Source: DASWNP01 sp036399175 (GTDB taxonomy: Bacteria; Acidobacteriota; Blastocatellia; Pyrinomonadales; Pyrinomonadaceae). Taken from it: a stretch of 64,000 nt of DNA. How positions within the stretch are numbered: the stretch's first letter is position 1; every line of letters begins with the position of its first letter. The translations under genes were made by a program, and so were the position numbers. Shown here piece after piece: positions 42,332 to 49,781 of this stretch. The notes under the pieces are model-generated. The model did not search any database and had not been told where the DNA came from. It was given only the letters and a program-made list of their open reading frames with translations. Where the stretch lies: assembly GCA_036399175.1 (NCBI GenBank), contig DASWNP010000063.1, positions 88,589 through 152,588 of the forward strand, in the 5' to 3' direction.

Positions 42332-44737
42332 ATGCCCGACGTACCCTTGACCATGCAGCAGATTCGCCGCCGCCGGGCGGAAGTCATCCAGCAATGGGCG
42401 CAGAAGCGTCAGGAAGAGCTGAAGCTCAAACAGGCGCAGTCCACCCTCACCGACGGCAACATGCAGACCTTCAGCGTCAACTGGCGCGGCGTGCCGAAAA
42501 TCTACACGCTCATTTCATGGAACGTCGTGCTTTTTGAAGAGTCGAAGTCGCTGCGCAATCCCTTCGTCAATAAGGTCATCAACAAAGTGCTCTCGCTGCT
42601 GGAGGCCGATGTCTGTTTCCTTCTTGAGACGAAAGACCGCCCTTGTACCAACATGACCGCCATCGAGTATCAGGTGTCAAACGCGCTGGACTGGAAAGAC
42701 CCCGAAGATGATATAGACATCGGCGAAGACTTCGACGAAGAGCCGCTCACCCTCGACGAGATAGAGCATTTGGCCGACGAGCCGCTCACCTACCAGCAGA
42801 TAGGCAGCGAGCTGACCGGCAAGGTCTACCGGCCTCCGCCGCGCATCTATCTCTACAATCTGGCTTTCTCCAAAGAGCTTGAGCCGATGCTCGTGCACGA
42901 CGCCATCAAGGCTCTGGAGAAGAAGGAGAAGGAGGCGAAACAGAAGGGTAAAAACCTGACGAAAAAACAGGCGAGCAAGCTGGCGACGCAGAGGAAAAAA
43001 TTAGAGAAAGGACTCGCCGGTCTGGATAAGCCGCTCTACCTGAAGGCCGCCAAAGCTACATCCGACGAGATTAAGTTCGCCAAGGAATACAACTTTTTTC
43101 CGAAGGTTCAAAAGAAGTTCTGCGTCAACGAACAATCGGGACTCGCTCATCAGGAGTGGAAGCTTCTCTACAAAAACTGGGATGTCTTCCGCCATTACTA
43201 CAGCATTCACCTGATGAGAGACGACCGCTCCCTCACCGATATTACGACCGACAACGACTTCGACAACATTCTCGCTCAACACGAAGGGCGCGTCGTCTTC
43301 AGGCTGCGGGAGTGTCTCGTCTGCAACGAGAAATACGGCTACGGTCGCAACTGCGCCAATCAGGTCTGCAACGAATCCGGCCCCTACACGACCGCCCTCG
43401 CCAACCTCAACGAGTTTCTGGATACCGCCACTTTCAACCTCTGCTATCCCGGCGTCGTGCAGGAGACCTACGGCGTCATGGTCAAGCCGGGGGCGAAAGC
43501 CCTCGGGATGCAGATTTACGCCGACGAGAAGATGGCGATGGTTAATCGTGCGAGCTGCCGTCTGTTGATGTACTCGCCGCCGCCCATCGCCACCGTCAAG
43601 TCGAATCAGCCGCTCACACAGGGGCAAATGTACGGCAACCTGCTCGGCTATCAGGAGAAGACTTCCGCCTTCTATGGCCGCTGCCCGTTTCTCATGCCCG
43701 TCGAGCTGCTCCTGCCTGATTCCAAGAATTTCGTCCGCGTGCCCGTCGTCAGCTTTCACGCCCCTTATGGCAACAGCGACGGCGCTGGCATCCAGGCGCG
43801 AGCCGACGCGATGAGAGAAGTCCTGAAGGGCGACGTGGATAATATCATCGTCGATAATCTGGGCGTGCAGCAGTTGGACGCTAACCAGAAGCCTCAGAAA
43901 GCCCCGCTTCTCAAATCCGCTTACGGCCTCGTCATGGGCGACTTCAATCTTAAGTACAACCCCACCACCAGCTCAACGCAACAGGATTTCCTCATCGCCA
44001 ACAAGCTCTACGAAGACTTCAACAGCGTTGGCTTCAAGCCCATGATTCCCGGCGTCGCCACTTCGCTGACGAGTCTCGAAGAGGTCTTCAAAAGAAAGAT
44101 TGGCGACGACACGGCGAACTACACCAGCAGCGCCTACGACAACTTCTTCGCCAAAGGGCAGGCGCTTCAGGAAGCCATCATCACCGCCGCCGCCATCGAC
44201 GTGCCCTTCTATATCAAAAAGCATATCGGCGAGTTTCCGCTGCCCGCCGGAGACGACGACGAGGCGAGGTTCTCTAAGCTCAGCGACATGGAGAAAGCCT
44301 TCTACATCTACCGTCGCTTCGTCAGCGACCACCTGCCCATCATCTGCGACATTCTCGTCGAGCCGATGGACAACTCCTACAAGCAGTCGCTTGAGAAAGA
44401 AGTGTTCAAGCAGAAGATCGGAAACATACTACAGACTCAGCCCATCGAGATGTTTCTTGAGCATCAGGGACTGGTGGACTTGACGACGATAGACAAGCCC
44501 GAATGGAATATCATCGAATACGGCATCAACCACGAGAAGAAGGTGGAAACAGCGAGCCTGACAGGCGTCGTCTCCGCCGTCGCAGAGACGCCTCAGTGGC
44601 TGGTTCTGACAGTCATCAGCAGACTGAATCCGACCAACATGGTCTACACGCGGATACCTGTGCCCAAACAACTCAGTCAACATTACCAACCGGGCACACA
44701 CCTGCGGGCGACGGTGGTCAACCCGAAGCTCTCCTGA
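42332..44737 (+). CDS. Large endonuclease/exonuclease/phosphatase-fold protein with a long insertion
   Basis: 801 residues without signal peptide. DNase I-like (EEP) motifs occur in order: SWNVV near 62, the metal Glu in LLETKD near 98, VSFHAPYG near 475, VMGDFNLKYN near 535, and SDHLPIICDI near 664. The gap between the second and third motif is about 375 residues, far longer than in known EEP enzymes. It includes a Lys-rich helical part and a Cys-rich patch (CLVCNEKYGYGRNCANQVC, near 330-348) that could bind zinc. The C-terminal 110 residues form a separate beta-rich module. It is the likely effector or enzyme of the operon, cutting nucleic acid or a phosphoester. Confidence 0.75.
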   Translation: MPDVPLTMQQIRRRRAEVIQQWAQKRQEELKLKQAQSTLTDGNMQTFSVNWRGVPKIYTLISWNVVLFEESKSLRNPFVNKVINKVLSLLEADVCFLLETKDRPCTNMTAIEYQVSNALDWKDPEDDIDIGEDFDEEPLTLDEIEHLADEPLTYQQIGSELTGKVYRPPPRIYLYNLAFSKELEPMLVHDAIKALEKKEKEAKQKGKNLTKKQASKLATQRKKLEKGLAGLDKPLYLKAAKATSDEIKFAKEYNFFPKVQKKFCVNEQSGLAHQEWKLLYKNWDVFRHYYSIHLMRDDRSLTDITTDNDFDNILAQHEGRVVFRLRECLVCNEKYGYGRNCANQVCNESGPYTTALANLNEFLDTATFNLCYPGVVQETYGVMVKPGAKALGMQIYADEKMAMVNRASCRLLMYSPPPIATVKSNQPLTQGQMYGNLLGYQEKTSAFYGRCPFLMPVELLLPDSKNFVRVPVVSFHAPYGNSDGAGIQARADAMREVLKGDVDNIIVDNLGVQQLDANQKPQKAPLLKSAYGLVMGDFNLKYNPTTSSTQQDFLIANKLYEDFNSVGFKPMIPGVATSLTSLEEVFKRKIGDDTANYTSSAYDNFFAKGQALQEAIITAAAIDVPFYIKKHIGEFPLPAGDDDEARFSKLSDMEKAFYIYRRFVSDHLPIICDILVEPMDNSYKQSLEKEVFKQKIGNILQTQPIEMFLEHQGLVDLTTIDKPEWNIIEYGINHEKKVETASLTGVVSAVAETPQWLVLTVISRLNPTNMVYTRIPVPKQLSQHYQPGTHLRATVVNPKLS

Positions 44738-44803
44738 GCCTGCGAGGATTGGCGGCGCGAGTCGGCGTCTGTGGATTTGCGAGCGCGAGGCGTGGGCGGC
44801 GAG

Positions 44804-45148
44804 CTACTTCCGGCGGGTTTTACCTTCGAGGTTGAACAGCGATTCGAGCGCACGCCTGAGGGCATCGTCGCTCTCATTCTCCAAAGCTTCCATCTCCTCC
44901 TGCGTCGCGCTGCCCGCGCTCGTCGCTTCGATGCGCCTGAGCGTCGCTTCGCGCGCCTCGATGAAATCTTTCGGCAGGTGTCGCCCGCAGTAGTTGCAGG
45001 CCGGGCTGCCGAGCGCGAGCAGACGCCGCTTGCAGTGAGGACAGAAGCGATAGTCGGTCGGCGGCTTCTCGCCCAAAGGCGCGCCGCAGCTCTCACACTT
45101 CAACGCCCCCTCTCCGGCGCTCACGCTCTGGCAATACTCACACTTCAT
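44804..45148 (-). CDS. Zinc-ribbon protein (114 aa)
   Basis: 114 residues from the ATG at 45148 (MKCEYCQSV); the longer open frame would cross the repeat hairpin and the SPFH gene. Three Cys pairs give zinc ribbons: CEYC..CESC, FCPHC and PACNYC. The second half is charged and helical (IEAREATLRRIEAT, EMEALENESDDALRRALESL). It is last in a minus-strand set of four genes in which three carry zinc ribbons. Probably a cytoplasmic adaptor; function unknown. Confidence 0.75.
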   Translation of the reverse strand: MKCEYCQSVSAGEGALKCESCGAPLGEKPPTDYRFCPHCKRRLLALGSPACNYCGRHLPKDFIEAREATLRRIEATSAGSATQEEMEALENESDDALRRALESLFNLEGKTRRK

Positions 45149-45151
45149 AGA

Positions 45152-45246
45152 CAAAAGGGGAAAAGGGGAAAGGGGAAGGGGAAAAGGAAAAGGCGCGTCT
45201 GAATTTTTACCCTTTACCCTTTCCCCCTTTCCCTTTCCCCTTTTCT
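45152..45246. repeat. Tandem-repeat hairpin, AAAAGGGG family
   Basis: Left arm 45153-45192: AAAAGGGG/AAAGGGG units with length jitter. Right arm 45205-45246: the complement. The loop is GCGCGTCTGAA. It fills the 98 bp between the zinc-ribbon gene start and the SPFH stop. Same family as 26461-26573. Confidence 0.88.
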
Positions 45247-46374
45247 TTACGCTTGAGTGCCGCAGTTGGCGCAGAACTTCGCGTTGGGCGAAAGCGGCTC
45301 CTGGCAGTTCTGGCACTCCTTCGGCGCAAGCGACTGGCCGCAGTCGGCGCAGAATTTCGCGCCCGCCTGAGTCTGCGCTTTGCAGTTCGGACATTCGACT
45401 GTGGCCTGCTGATGCGCTTGCTGTTGCTGTGCGCCGCAGTTGCCGCAGAACTTCGCGCCTGTCGGGTTCGGCGTCCCGCACTTCGGACACGGCGCGACGC
45501 CCGCCGTCGCGGCTCCGCCCTGTTGCTGCTGCCCGCCTCCCTGTCCACTGATAGCTCCGGCCATCATCTGCCCGTAGCCGAAGCCGAGGCCGAGACCCAT
45601 TCCCTGTCCGGCAGCGCCGCCGGGCTGACGCGCCGCGTCGGGCAGCGCCTCGGCGGCCTTGTAGCGCATGTATCTGTCCATGTCGCCGAGCGCAGACATT
45701 CCTGCGCGCTCGTCTATCTTCTTCTGCACCTCTTCGGGTGGCGTGATGGCCGAGATAATCATATCGACCAGCTCAAGCCCCTGCTTGCTGAAATCCTCCG
45801 CGACGCGGGCGCGCACGCCCGCCGCCAGCTCGTCGTAGTAGGCCGGAAGGTCGAAGAGGGTCTTGAGGTTTTCGCCGAGCAGGTCGTTGAGGCGTGAGAC
45901 GATGATGTCGCGCAGGAAGTTGCCGACCGCTTCGGTCGTTACCATGCCGCGCGTGCCGACGACCGAGCCGACGAAGAGCTGCGGGTCTGTGACGCGAATC
46001 GAGTATTTGCCGAAGGCGCGCAGGCGCACCATGTAAAGCTCGGCGTCGCGGAAAGGGATGGCCTCCTTCGTGCCCCACTTCAAATCCTGAAACGTGTGGC
46101 GCGCGACGAAGACGACGCTCGCCTGAAAGGGCGATGTGCCGCCGAAGGGTATCGAGAGCAGACGCGTCAGGAGCGGCACGTTCATCGTCGTCAGCGTGTG
46201 GCGACCGGGGCCGAAAGTGTCGAGCGCCTTGCCGTCGCGGAAGAAGACCGCCGACTGGTTCTCCTGCACGATGAGCTGCGCGCCCATCTTGATGTCGGTC
46301 GAGCCCGACTGCGGGATGCGATGCACTATCTGCGAGCCCGTCGGGTCTTGAAACTGTAAGACTTCGATTGCCAT
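45247..46374 (-). CDS. SPFH domain protein with C-terminal double zinc ribbon
   Basis: 375 residues. The N-terminal 240 residues form an SPFH/Band-7 domain of the virion-core-protein-like (YdjI) type: QIVHRIPQSGSTDIKMGAQL, VENQSAVFFRDGKALDTFGP-like start region and EDFSKQGLELVDMIISAI. A Gly/Gln-rich linker leads to three zinc ribbons (CPKCGTPNPTGAKFCGNCG and two similar). SPFH proteins scaffold membrane microdomains, but this type lacks a membrane anchor. The gene set with other zinc-ribbon proteins suggests a membrane stress or organisation complex; that is inference. Confidence 0.85.
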   Translation of the reverse strand: MAIEVLQFQDPTGSQIVHRIPQSGSTDIKMGAQLIVQENQSAVFFRDGKALDTFGPGRHTLTTMNVPLLTRLLSIPFGGTSPFQASVVFVARHTFQDLKWGTKEAIPFRDAELYMVRLRAFGKYSIRVTDPQLFVGSVVGTRGMVTTEAVGNFLRDIIVSRLNDLLGENLKTLFDLPAYYDELAAGVRARVAEDFSKQGLELVDMIISAITPPEEVQKKIDERAGMSALGDMDRYMRYKAAEALPDAARQPGGAAGQGMGLGLGFGYGQMMAGAISGQGGGQQQQGGAATAGVAPCPKCGTPNPTGAKFCGNCGAQQQQAHQQATVECPNCKAQTQAGAKFCADCGQSLAPKECQNCQEPLSPNAKFCANCGTQA

Positions 46375-46441
46375 GCTGATTGCCTCTCCTCCTGACAGCC
46401 GCGCCGCGCTCCAGCGAGCTTACGGACGCGCACGCGTGCGG

Positions 46442-47659
46442 CTACCTTTTGATTCTGATATTACCGTTCGTCACCCTGATGACGACGGGCTTTCCGCCCG
46501 CTCCGATGCGGCCTGCGACGTACTGCGCGGCGGCGCGACGCTCCAGCTTCAAACCAAGCTCATCTTCAACCTCTATCTCCCCTTCGAGCACTTCGGCCTT
46601 CAAATCCAGGTTTGCGCCCTCCGCGATTTCAAGCTCCACGTCGCCCCGCACGACGCTGAAGCTGTTCGGCGCGCGCGAGCCTTGCGTCGCCTCGTCGCCG
46701 CCGCCGAGCACAATCCTCGTCGAGCCCTTGATAATCTTCGTGCTCACTTCGCCGCCCATCTCTTCAAGCTCTATCTCGCCTTCCCTGACATCGACGGCGA
46801 CCGCCGCCGCCTTCAAGCCCGACAACTCAAGCTCCGCTCTCTCCGAGCGAATCTCCAACTGGCGCAGGGCGCGCGGCAGCTTCACTTCGTATTCGACCTC
46901 GACGCTACGGTCGTTTGCGCCGCCCGTCGCAGAGCTTTTCAAAGTCAGGCGGTCGCCCTTGTGCTCGCCCACGACGGCGACGGATTCGCGTTCCTCTGCC
47001 GTCCCGCCGCGCCTGGTAATCGTCACCTCCGCCCCCGGCTCGTCCCACGTCTCGACGCTGATTTTGCCGCCCGCGTTCTCAAGCGTCACGCTCGCGCGCT
47101 CGCTCAGCTCATACGTCTTTTTGAAGACGCTCCTATCGCCCGAGACGGTAGTCTCCCCTCCCTCTTCAAACGTCTCTGCTTTGGCCGCGCGCTCGACGCG
47201 AGGCGGCGGCGGCGCAGGAACGCCGGTCTTATTCTTCGGCAGCTTCCTGACGACGACGCGCGGACTCTTCGATGCAGACGAGATGGCGTAGAGCAACCCG
47301 ACCAGCATGAACGCGCCCGCCAGACCGATGATGAGGAAGGCAAACAGCCAGCTACGCCCCTTCTTCCTCGCGGGCTGAGGCGACGGCGCGGCGACGTTTG
47401 AAGCGGGCGGCGTCTGAAAGCTTGAAGAAGCGTACGCGGTCTGTCGCGGCGGCGCGACGGGGTCGGTATTCGACCCGGCGAGCGGCGATGTGTTGCTCTG
47501 CCCTTCCCAACCGCTTCGGGCTTCCACACCGCCGCCCTCTCCCAGAATCCGCGTCGGCTGCTCGCCGCCCGCGACAGCCCCTGTCGGCACGCCGCACCGG
47601 CGGCAAAACTGCTGCCCCGCGAACAACTCCGCCCCGCAATTTCGACACTCGCCTGCCAT
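46442..47659 (-). CDS. Zinc ribbon, membrane span and DUF4097-like beta-helix protein
   Basis: 405 residues from the ATG at 47659 (MAGECRNCGAELF). The N-terminal zinc ribbon (CRNCG..CRRCG) is cytoplasmic. A Pro/Thr-rich linker leads to a membrane span near 110-130 (WLFAFLIIGLAGAFMLVGLL). Outside is a repetitive beta-structure of the DUF4097/adhesin-like type (ASVTLENAGGKISVETWDEP, ELELSGLKAAAVAVDVREGE). It would pass a signal between envelope and the cytoplasmic zinc-ribbon partners encoded beside it. Function not known. Confidence 0.78.
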   Translation of the reverse strand: MAGECRNCGAELFAGQQFCRRCGVPTGAVAGGEQPTRILGEGGGVEARSGWEGQSNTSPLAGSNTDPVAPPRQTAYASSSFQTPPASNVAAPSPQPARKKGRSWLFAFLIIGLAGAFMLVGLLYAISSASKSPRVVVRKLPKNKTGVPAPPPPRVERAAKAETFEEGGETTVSGDRSVFKKTYELSERASVTLENAGGKISVETWDEPGAEVTITRRGGTAEERESVAVVGEHKGDRLTLKSSATGGANDRSVEVEYEVKLPRALRQLEIRSERAELELSGLKAAAVAVDVREGEIELEEMGGEVSTKIIKGSTRIVLGGGDEATQGSRAPNSFSVVRGDVELEIAEGANLDLKAEVLEGEIEVEDELGLKLERRAAAQYVAGRIGAGGKPVVIRVTNGNIRIKR

Positions 47660-47682
47660 CGTCTGCACCCAAGCTAAAACTG

Positions 47683-47742
47683 TTGATTCATTTCTTCATT
47701 GATTCATTGATTCAACGAACCGATGAATCAATGAATCAATTT
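47683..47742. repeat. Tandem-octamer hairpin, ATTGATTC family
   Basis: Left arm 47683-47714: ATTGATTC-type octamers including the variant ATTTCTTC in the same position as in the 9674 copy. Right arm 47724-47740 is the complement. It lies between the start of the DUF4097-like gene and the stop of the 180-residue gene. Confidence 0.82.
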
Positions 47743-47746
47743 CCCT

Positions 47747-48289
47747 TCAGGAGCCGAACATCGGCTGGCCTTCCGGTGAGGCGTCGTCGCGGAAATTGTT
47801 AATCGCGCTGTAGCGTTCGTCGAAGGTACGGTTGAGTTCGTCTGTGGCGCGCTCGATTTCTGAAGCCGCCGCCTTGAGACCGGCAGCGTCCGAAGCCTTC
47901 GAGGCTAGCTCGCGCGCACGCTCTTCGAGCCCCTCGACGCGTTCGACCAGCGCGAGGTCGAAACGGTATATCGCTTCGAGCTGCGGCTCGTCCATCTTCT
48001 GCGCGTCGAAGAAACCCGAATAACCGTAGCTCGCAAAGCGCACGCGATTCTCAATCTGGTCGAGCTTCTTTATCACGCGCTCCAGAGAGCCTATCTCCAT
48101 CAAGCGCCCTGTCGAGGTCAGCTCGCGCATGCAATCCACGAGCGGAGTCTTGACGCCGCGCAGACGCTCGGCCAGATGCTCGCGGTGCAGCTTGTCCATC
48201 TCGCGCCGACGCTCGCGCCGCGCATACCCGCTATAACCCGGAATCCGCTCGCCCAGCCGCTCAAGCCAATCACGCTGCTCACTACTCAT
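47747..48289 (-). CDS. Helical protein of unknown function, first of the zinc-ribbon/SPFH set
   Basis: 180 residues, charged and helical with no signal peptide. RLGERIPGYSGYARRERRRE near the start is a characteristic opening, and YGYSGFFDAQKMDEPQLEAI lies mid-protein. A coiled coil follows (VEGLEERARELASKAS). It heads the minus-strand set leading to the DUF4097-like, SPFH and zinc-ribbon genes. I recall this opening from proteins encoded next to YdjI-type SPFH genes, but the function is not known to me. Confidence 0.72.
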   Translation of the reverse strand: MSSEQRDWLERLGERIPGYSGYARRERRREMDKLHREHLAERLRGVKTPLVDCMRELTSTGRLMEIGSLERVIKKLDQIENRVRFASYGYSGFFDAQKMDEPQLEAIYRFDLALVERVEGLEERARELASKASDAAGLKAAASEIERATDELNRTFDERYSAINNFRDDASPEGQPMFGS

Positions 48290-48313
48290 AAAATTATCAC
48301 CTCACTGAAAAGC

Positions 48314-48410
48314 AAGTATGAAGGATGAAGGCGGAAGGCGGAAAGTCTCTGCGAACGGGTTGGACGGTTTTCTGATTTTTCTTCATCCTTCTCCTTCCGC
48401 CTTCTGACTT
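48314..48410. repeat. Tandem-heptamer hairpin, GAAGGCG family
   Basis: Left arm 48314-48345: GAAGGAT, GAAGGCG, GAAGGCG. Right arm 48379-48410: CTTCATC, CTTCTCC, TTCCGCC. The loop is about 33 bases. It lies 25 bp upstream of the 180-residue gene start, in the region between that gene and the divergent gas vesicle cluster. Confidence 0.82.
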
Positions 48411-48431
48411 AGATTTTAGCACGCACGCCGG

Positions 48432-48461
48432 TTGCGTGGGCGGCGCGCGGGGCTTTATTAT
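48432..48461 (+). promoter_or_regulatory. Candidate promoter of the gas vesicle cluster
   Basis: TTGCGT (48432-48437), an 18-bp spacer and TATTAT (48456-48461). The -10 is good, the -35 weak. The start would fall near 48468, about 75 nt before the first gvp ATG. Confidence 0.4.
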
Positions 48462-48544
48462 AGCGACGTTCGTCTCGCGCGCCTGAACGGAAGGCCGAAG
48501 ACAGGGGCGCTCCTCACATTCGGAACTATTTTCAGGAATAATTT

Positions 48545-49357
48545 ATGACTGCTGAAACAGAACAACCCGTCGCGGCTGAAGGCAAGTACGTCTACTGCAT
48601 CATCGAGACGAAGGAGCCGCGCTCCTTCGGCCCCATCGGCATCGGCGGGCGCGGCGACGACGTTTACACCGTCCACTACGACGGCCTCGCCGCCGTCATC
48701 TCCAACACGCCGCTCGTCGTCTACGACCCGACGCGCGAAAACGTCTTCGCCCACGAGCAGGTCAACGAAACCGTGATGCACGAGTTCACCGTGCTGCCGA
48801 TGGCCTTCGGCGTCCTCTTCCGCACCGAAGAGGACATCATCGAGCTGATGCGCGGAACTTACGACGCGCTCAAAGACGTGCTCGCCAAGATGGAGGGCAA
48901 GGTCGAGTTCGGCCTCAAGGTCAACTGGGACAGGGAGCGCGTCATCGCCGAAATCGAGCAGCAGAGCGAAGAGATACGCAATCTCAAAGAGCAGATAACT
49001 TCGCGCGCCTCCGGCTCTACCTACTTCGCGCGCATGCAGCTCGGGCGTCTCATCGAAACAGCCTTGAGCGACCAAGCCGACGCCTACGTGCGCGAAGTCT
49101 ACGCCGCTTTGCGCGATACGGCTGTAGCCTCGCGCGCCAACAAGCCCATCGGCGACAAGATGATTATGAACGCCGCCTTTCTCATCGAGCGCGAGCGCGA
49201 GGCCGAGTTCGACAGCAAGGTCAAAGAGATTGCCGCCAAGTACGAAGGCAAGCTCTCCTTCAAATACACAGGCCCCTGGCCGCCCTACAACTTCGTTCAC
49301 ATCCGCCTCAAGCTCGAACGCGGCGAAGGCGCAACCGAAGCGGTCTCGCAAAGGTAA
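48545..49357 (+). CDS. gvpL: Gas vesicle protein GvpF/GvpL, copy 1
   Basis: 270 residues, full-length GvpF/L: the N-terminal half begins KYVYCIIETKEPRSFGPIG, the middle has VLPMAFGVLFRTEEDIIELM, and the end is the family signature TGPWPPYNFVHIRLK. GvpF/L are minor components needed for early gas vesicle nucleation, binding GvpA. It is first in a plus-strand cluster of nine gvp-type genes and is separated from gvpG by a repeat hairpin that starts in its stop codon. Confidence 0.9.
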   Translation: MTAETEQPVAAEGKYVYCIIETKEPRSFGPIGIGGRGDDVYTVHYDGLAAVISNTPLVVYDPTRENVFAHEQVNETVMHEFTVLPMAFGVLFRTEEDIIELMRGTYDALKDVLAKMEGKVEFGLKVNWDRERVIAEIEQQSEEIRNLKEQITSRASGSTYFARMQLGRLIETALSDQADAYVREVYAALRDTAVASRANKPIGDKMIMNAAFLIEREREAEFDSKVKEIAAKYEGKLSFKYTGPWPPYNFVHIRLKLERGEGATEAVSQR

Positions 49358-49435
49358 AAGTAAAAGGGCAAAAGGCAAAAATGGATTTGGCTTCCAGTTT
49401 ACTTTTGCCTTTCCACTTTTGCCTTTTGCCTTCTG
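49355..49435. repeat. Tandem-heptamer hairpin, AAAAGGC family, between gvpL and gvpG
   Basis: Left arm to 49380 (AAAAGTA, AAAGGGC, AAAAGGC), right arm 49401-49435 the complement. The loop ATGGATTTGGCTTCC matches the minus-strand loops of 4342 and 5713. It exactly fills the stop-to-start gap. Confidence 0.9.
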
Positions 49436-49442
49436 AAAGCCT

Positions 49443-49781
49443 ATGTTTTTTATCGACGACCTCCTGCTCGCGCCCGTCACCGGCTTCAAGTTTATTCTGA
49501 GGCAGATTCAGCAGATTGCCGACCGCGAGCTGAACGACGACACGGTCATCAAGGAACAACTGCTTGAGCTGCAAATGCGTTTGGAGCTTGAGGAGATTTC
49601 CGAAGAGGAATACGCCGAGCGCGAGGCCGAGTTGTTCGCGCGTCTGCGCGCCATCAAAGCCCGGCAGCTTGAGGCGCTCCAACAGATTCATACCGCCGAA
49701 AGCTCATCCATCGTCATCGAGGCGGGCGGCGACGAAGAGGGCGGTTTCTGGGAGCCCGGCTCAGGCGGTGACGACAGGTGA
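49443..49781 (+). CDS. gvpG: Gas vesicle protein GvpG
   Basis: 112 residues: FFIDDLLLAPVTGFKFILRQ is the typical GvpG opening, followed by a long helix (EEISEEEYAEREAELFARLR). The family is around 80-90 residues; here an acidic Gly-rich tail (GGDEEGGFWEPGSGG) is added. GvpG is an accessory protein needed for assembly. Its stop overlaps the GTG start of the ATPase gene, which implies coupled translation. Confidence 0.88.
   Translation: MFFIDDLLLAPVTGFKFILRQIQQIADRELNDDTVIKEQLLELQMRLELEEISEEEYAEREAELFARLRAIKARQLEALQQIHTAESSSIVIEAGGDEEGGFWEPGSGGDDR

Noticed and set aside
45149..45490. N-terminal extension of the 114-residue zinc-ribbon protein
   Set aside because: The extension runs antisense-free but out of frame through the SPFH C-terminus and crosses the hairpin; the ATG at 45148 gives a clean ribbon start.
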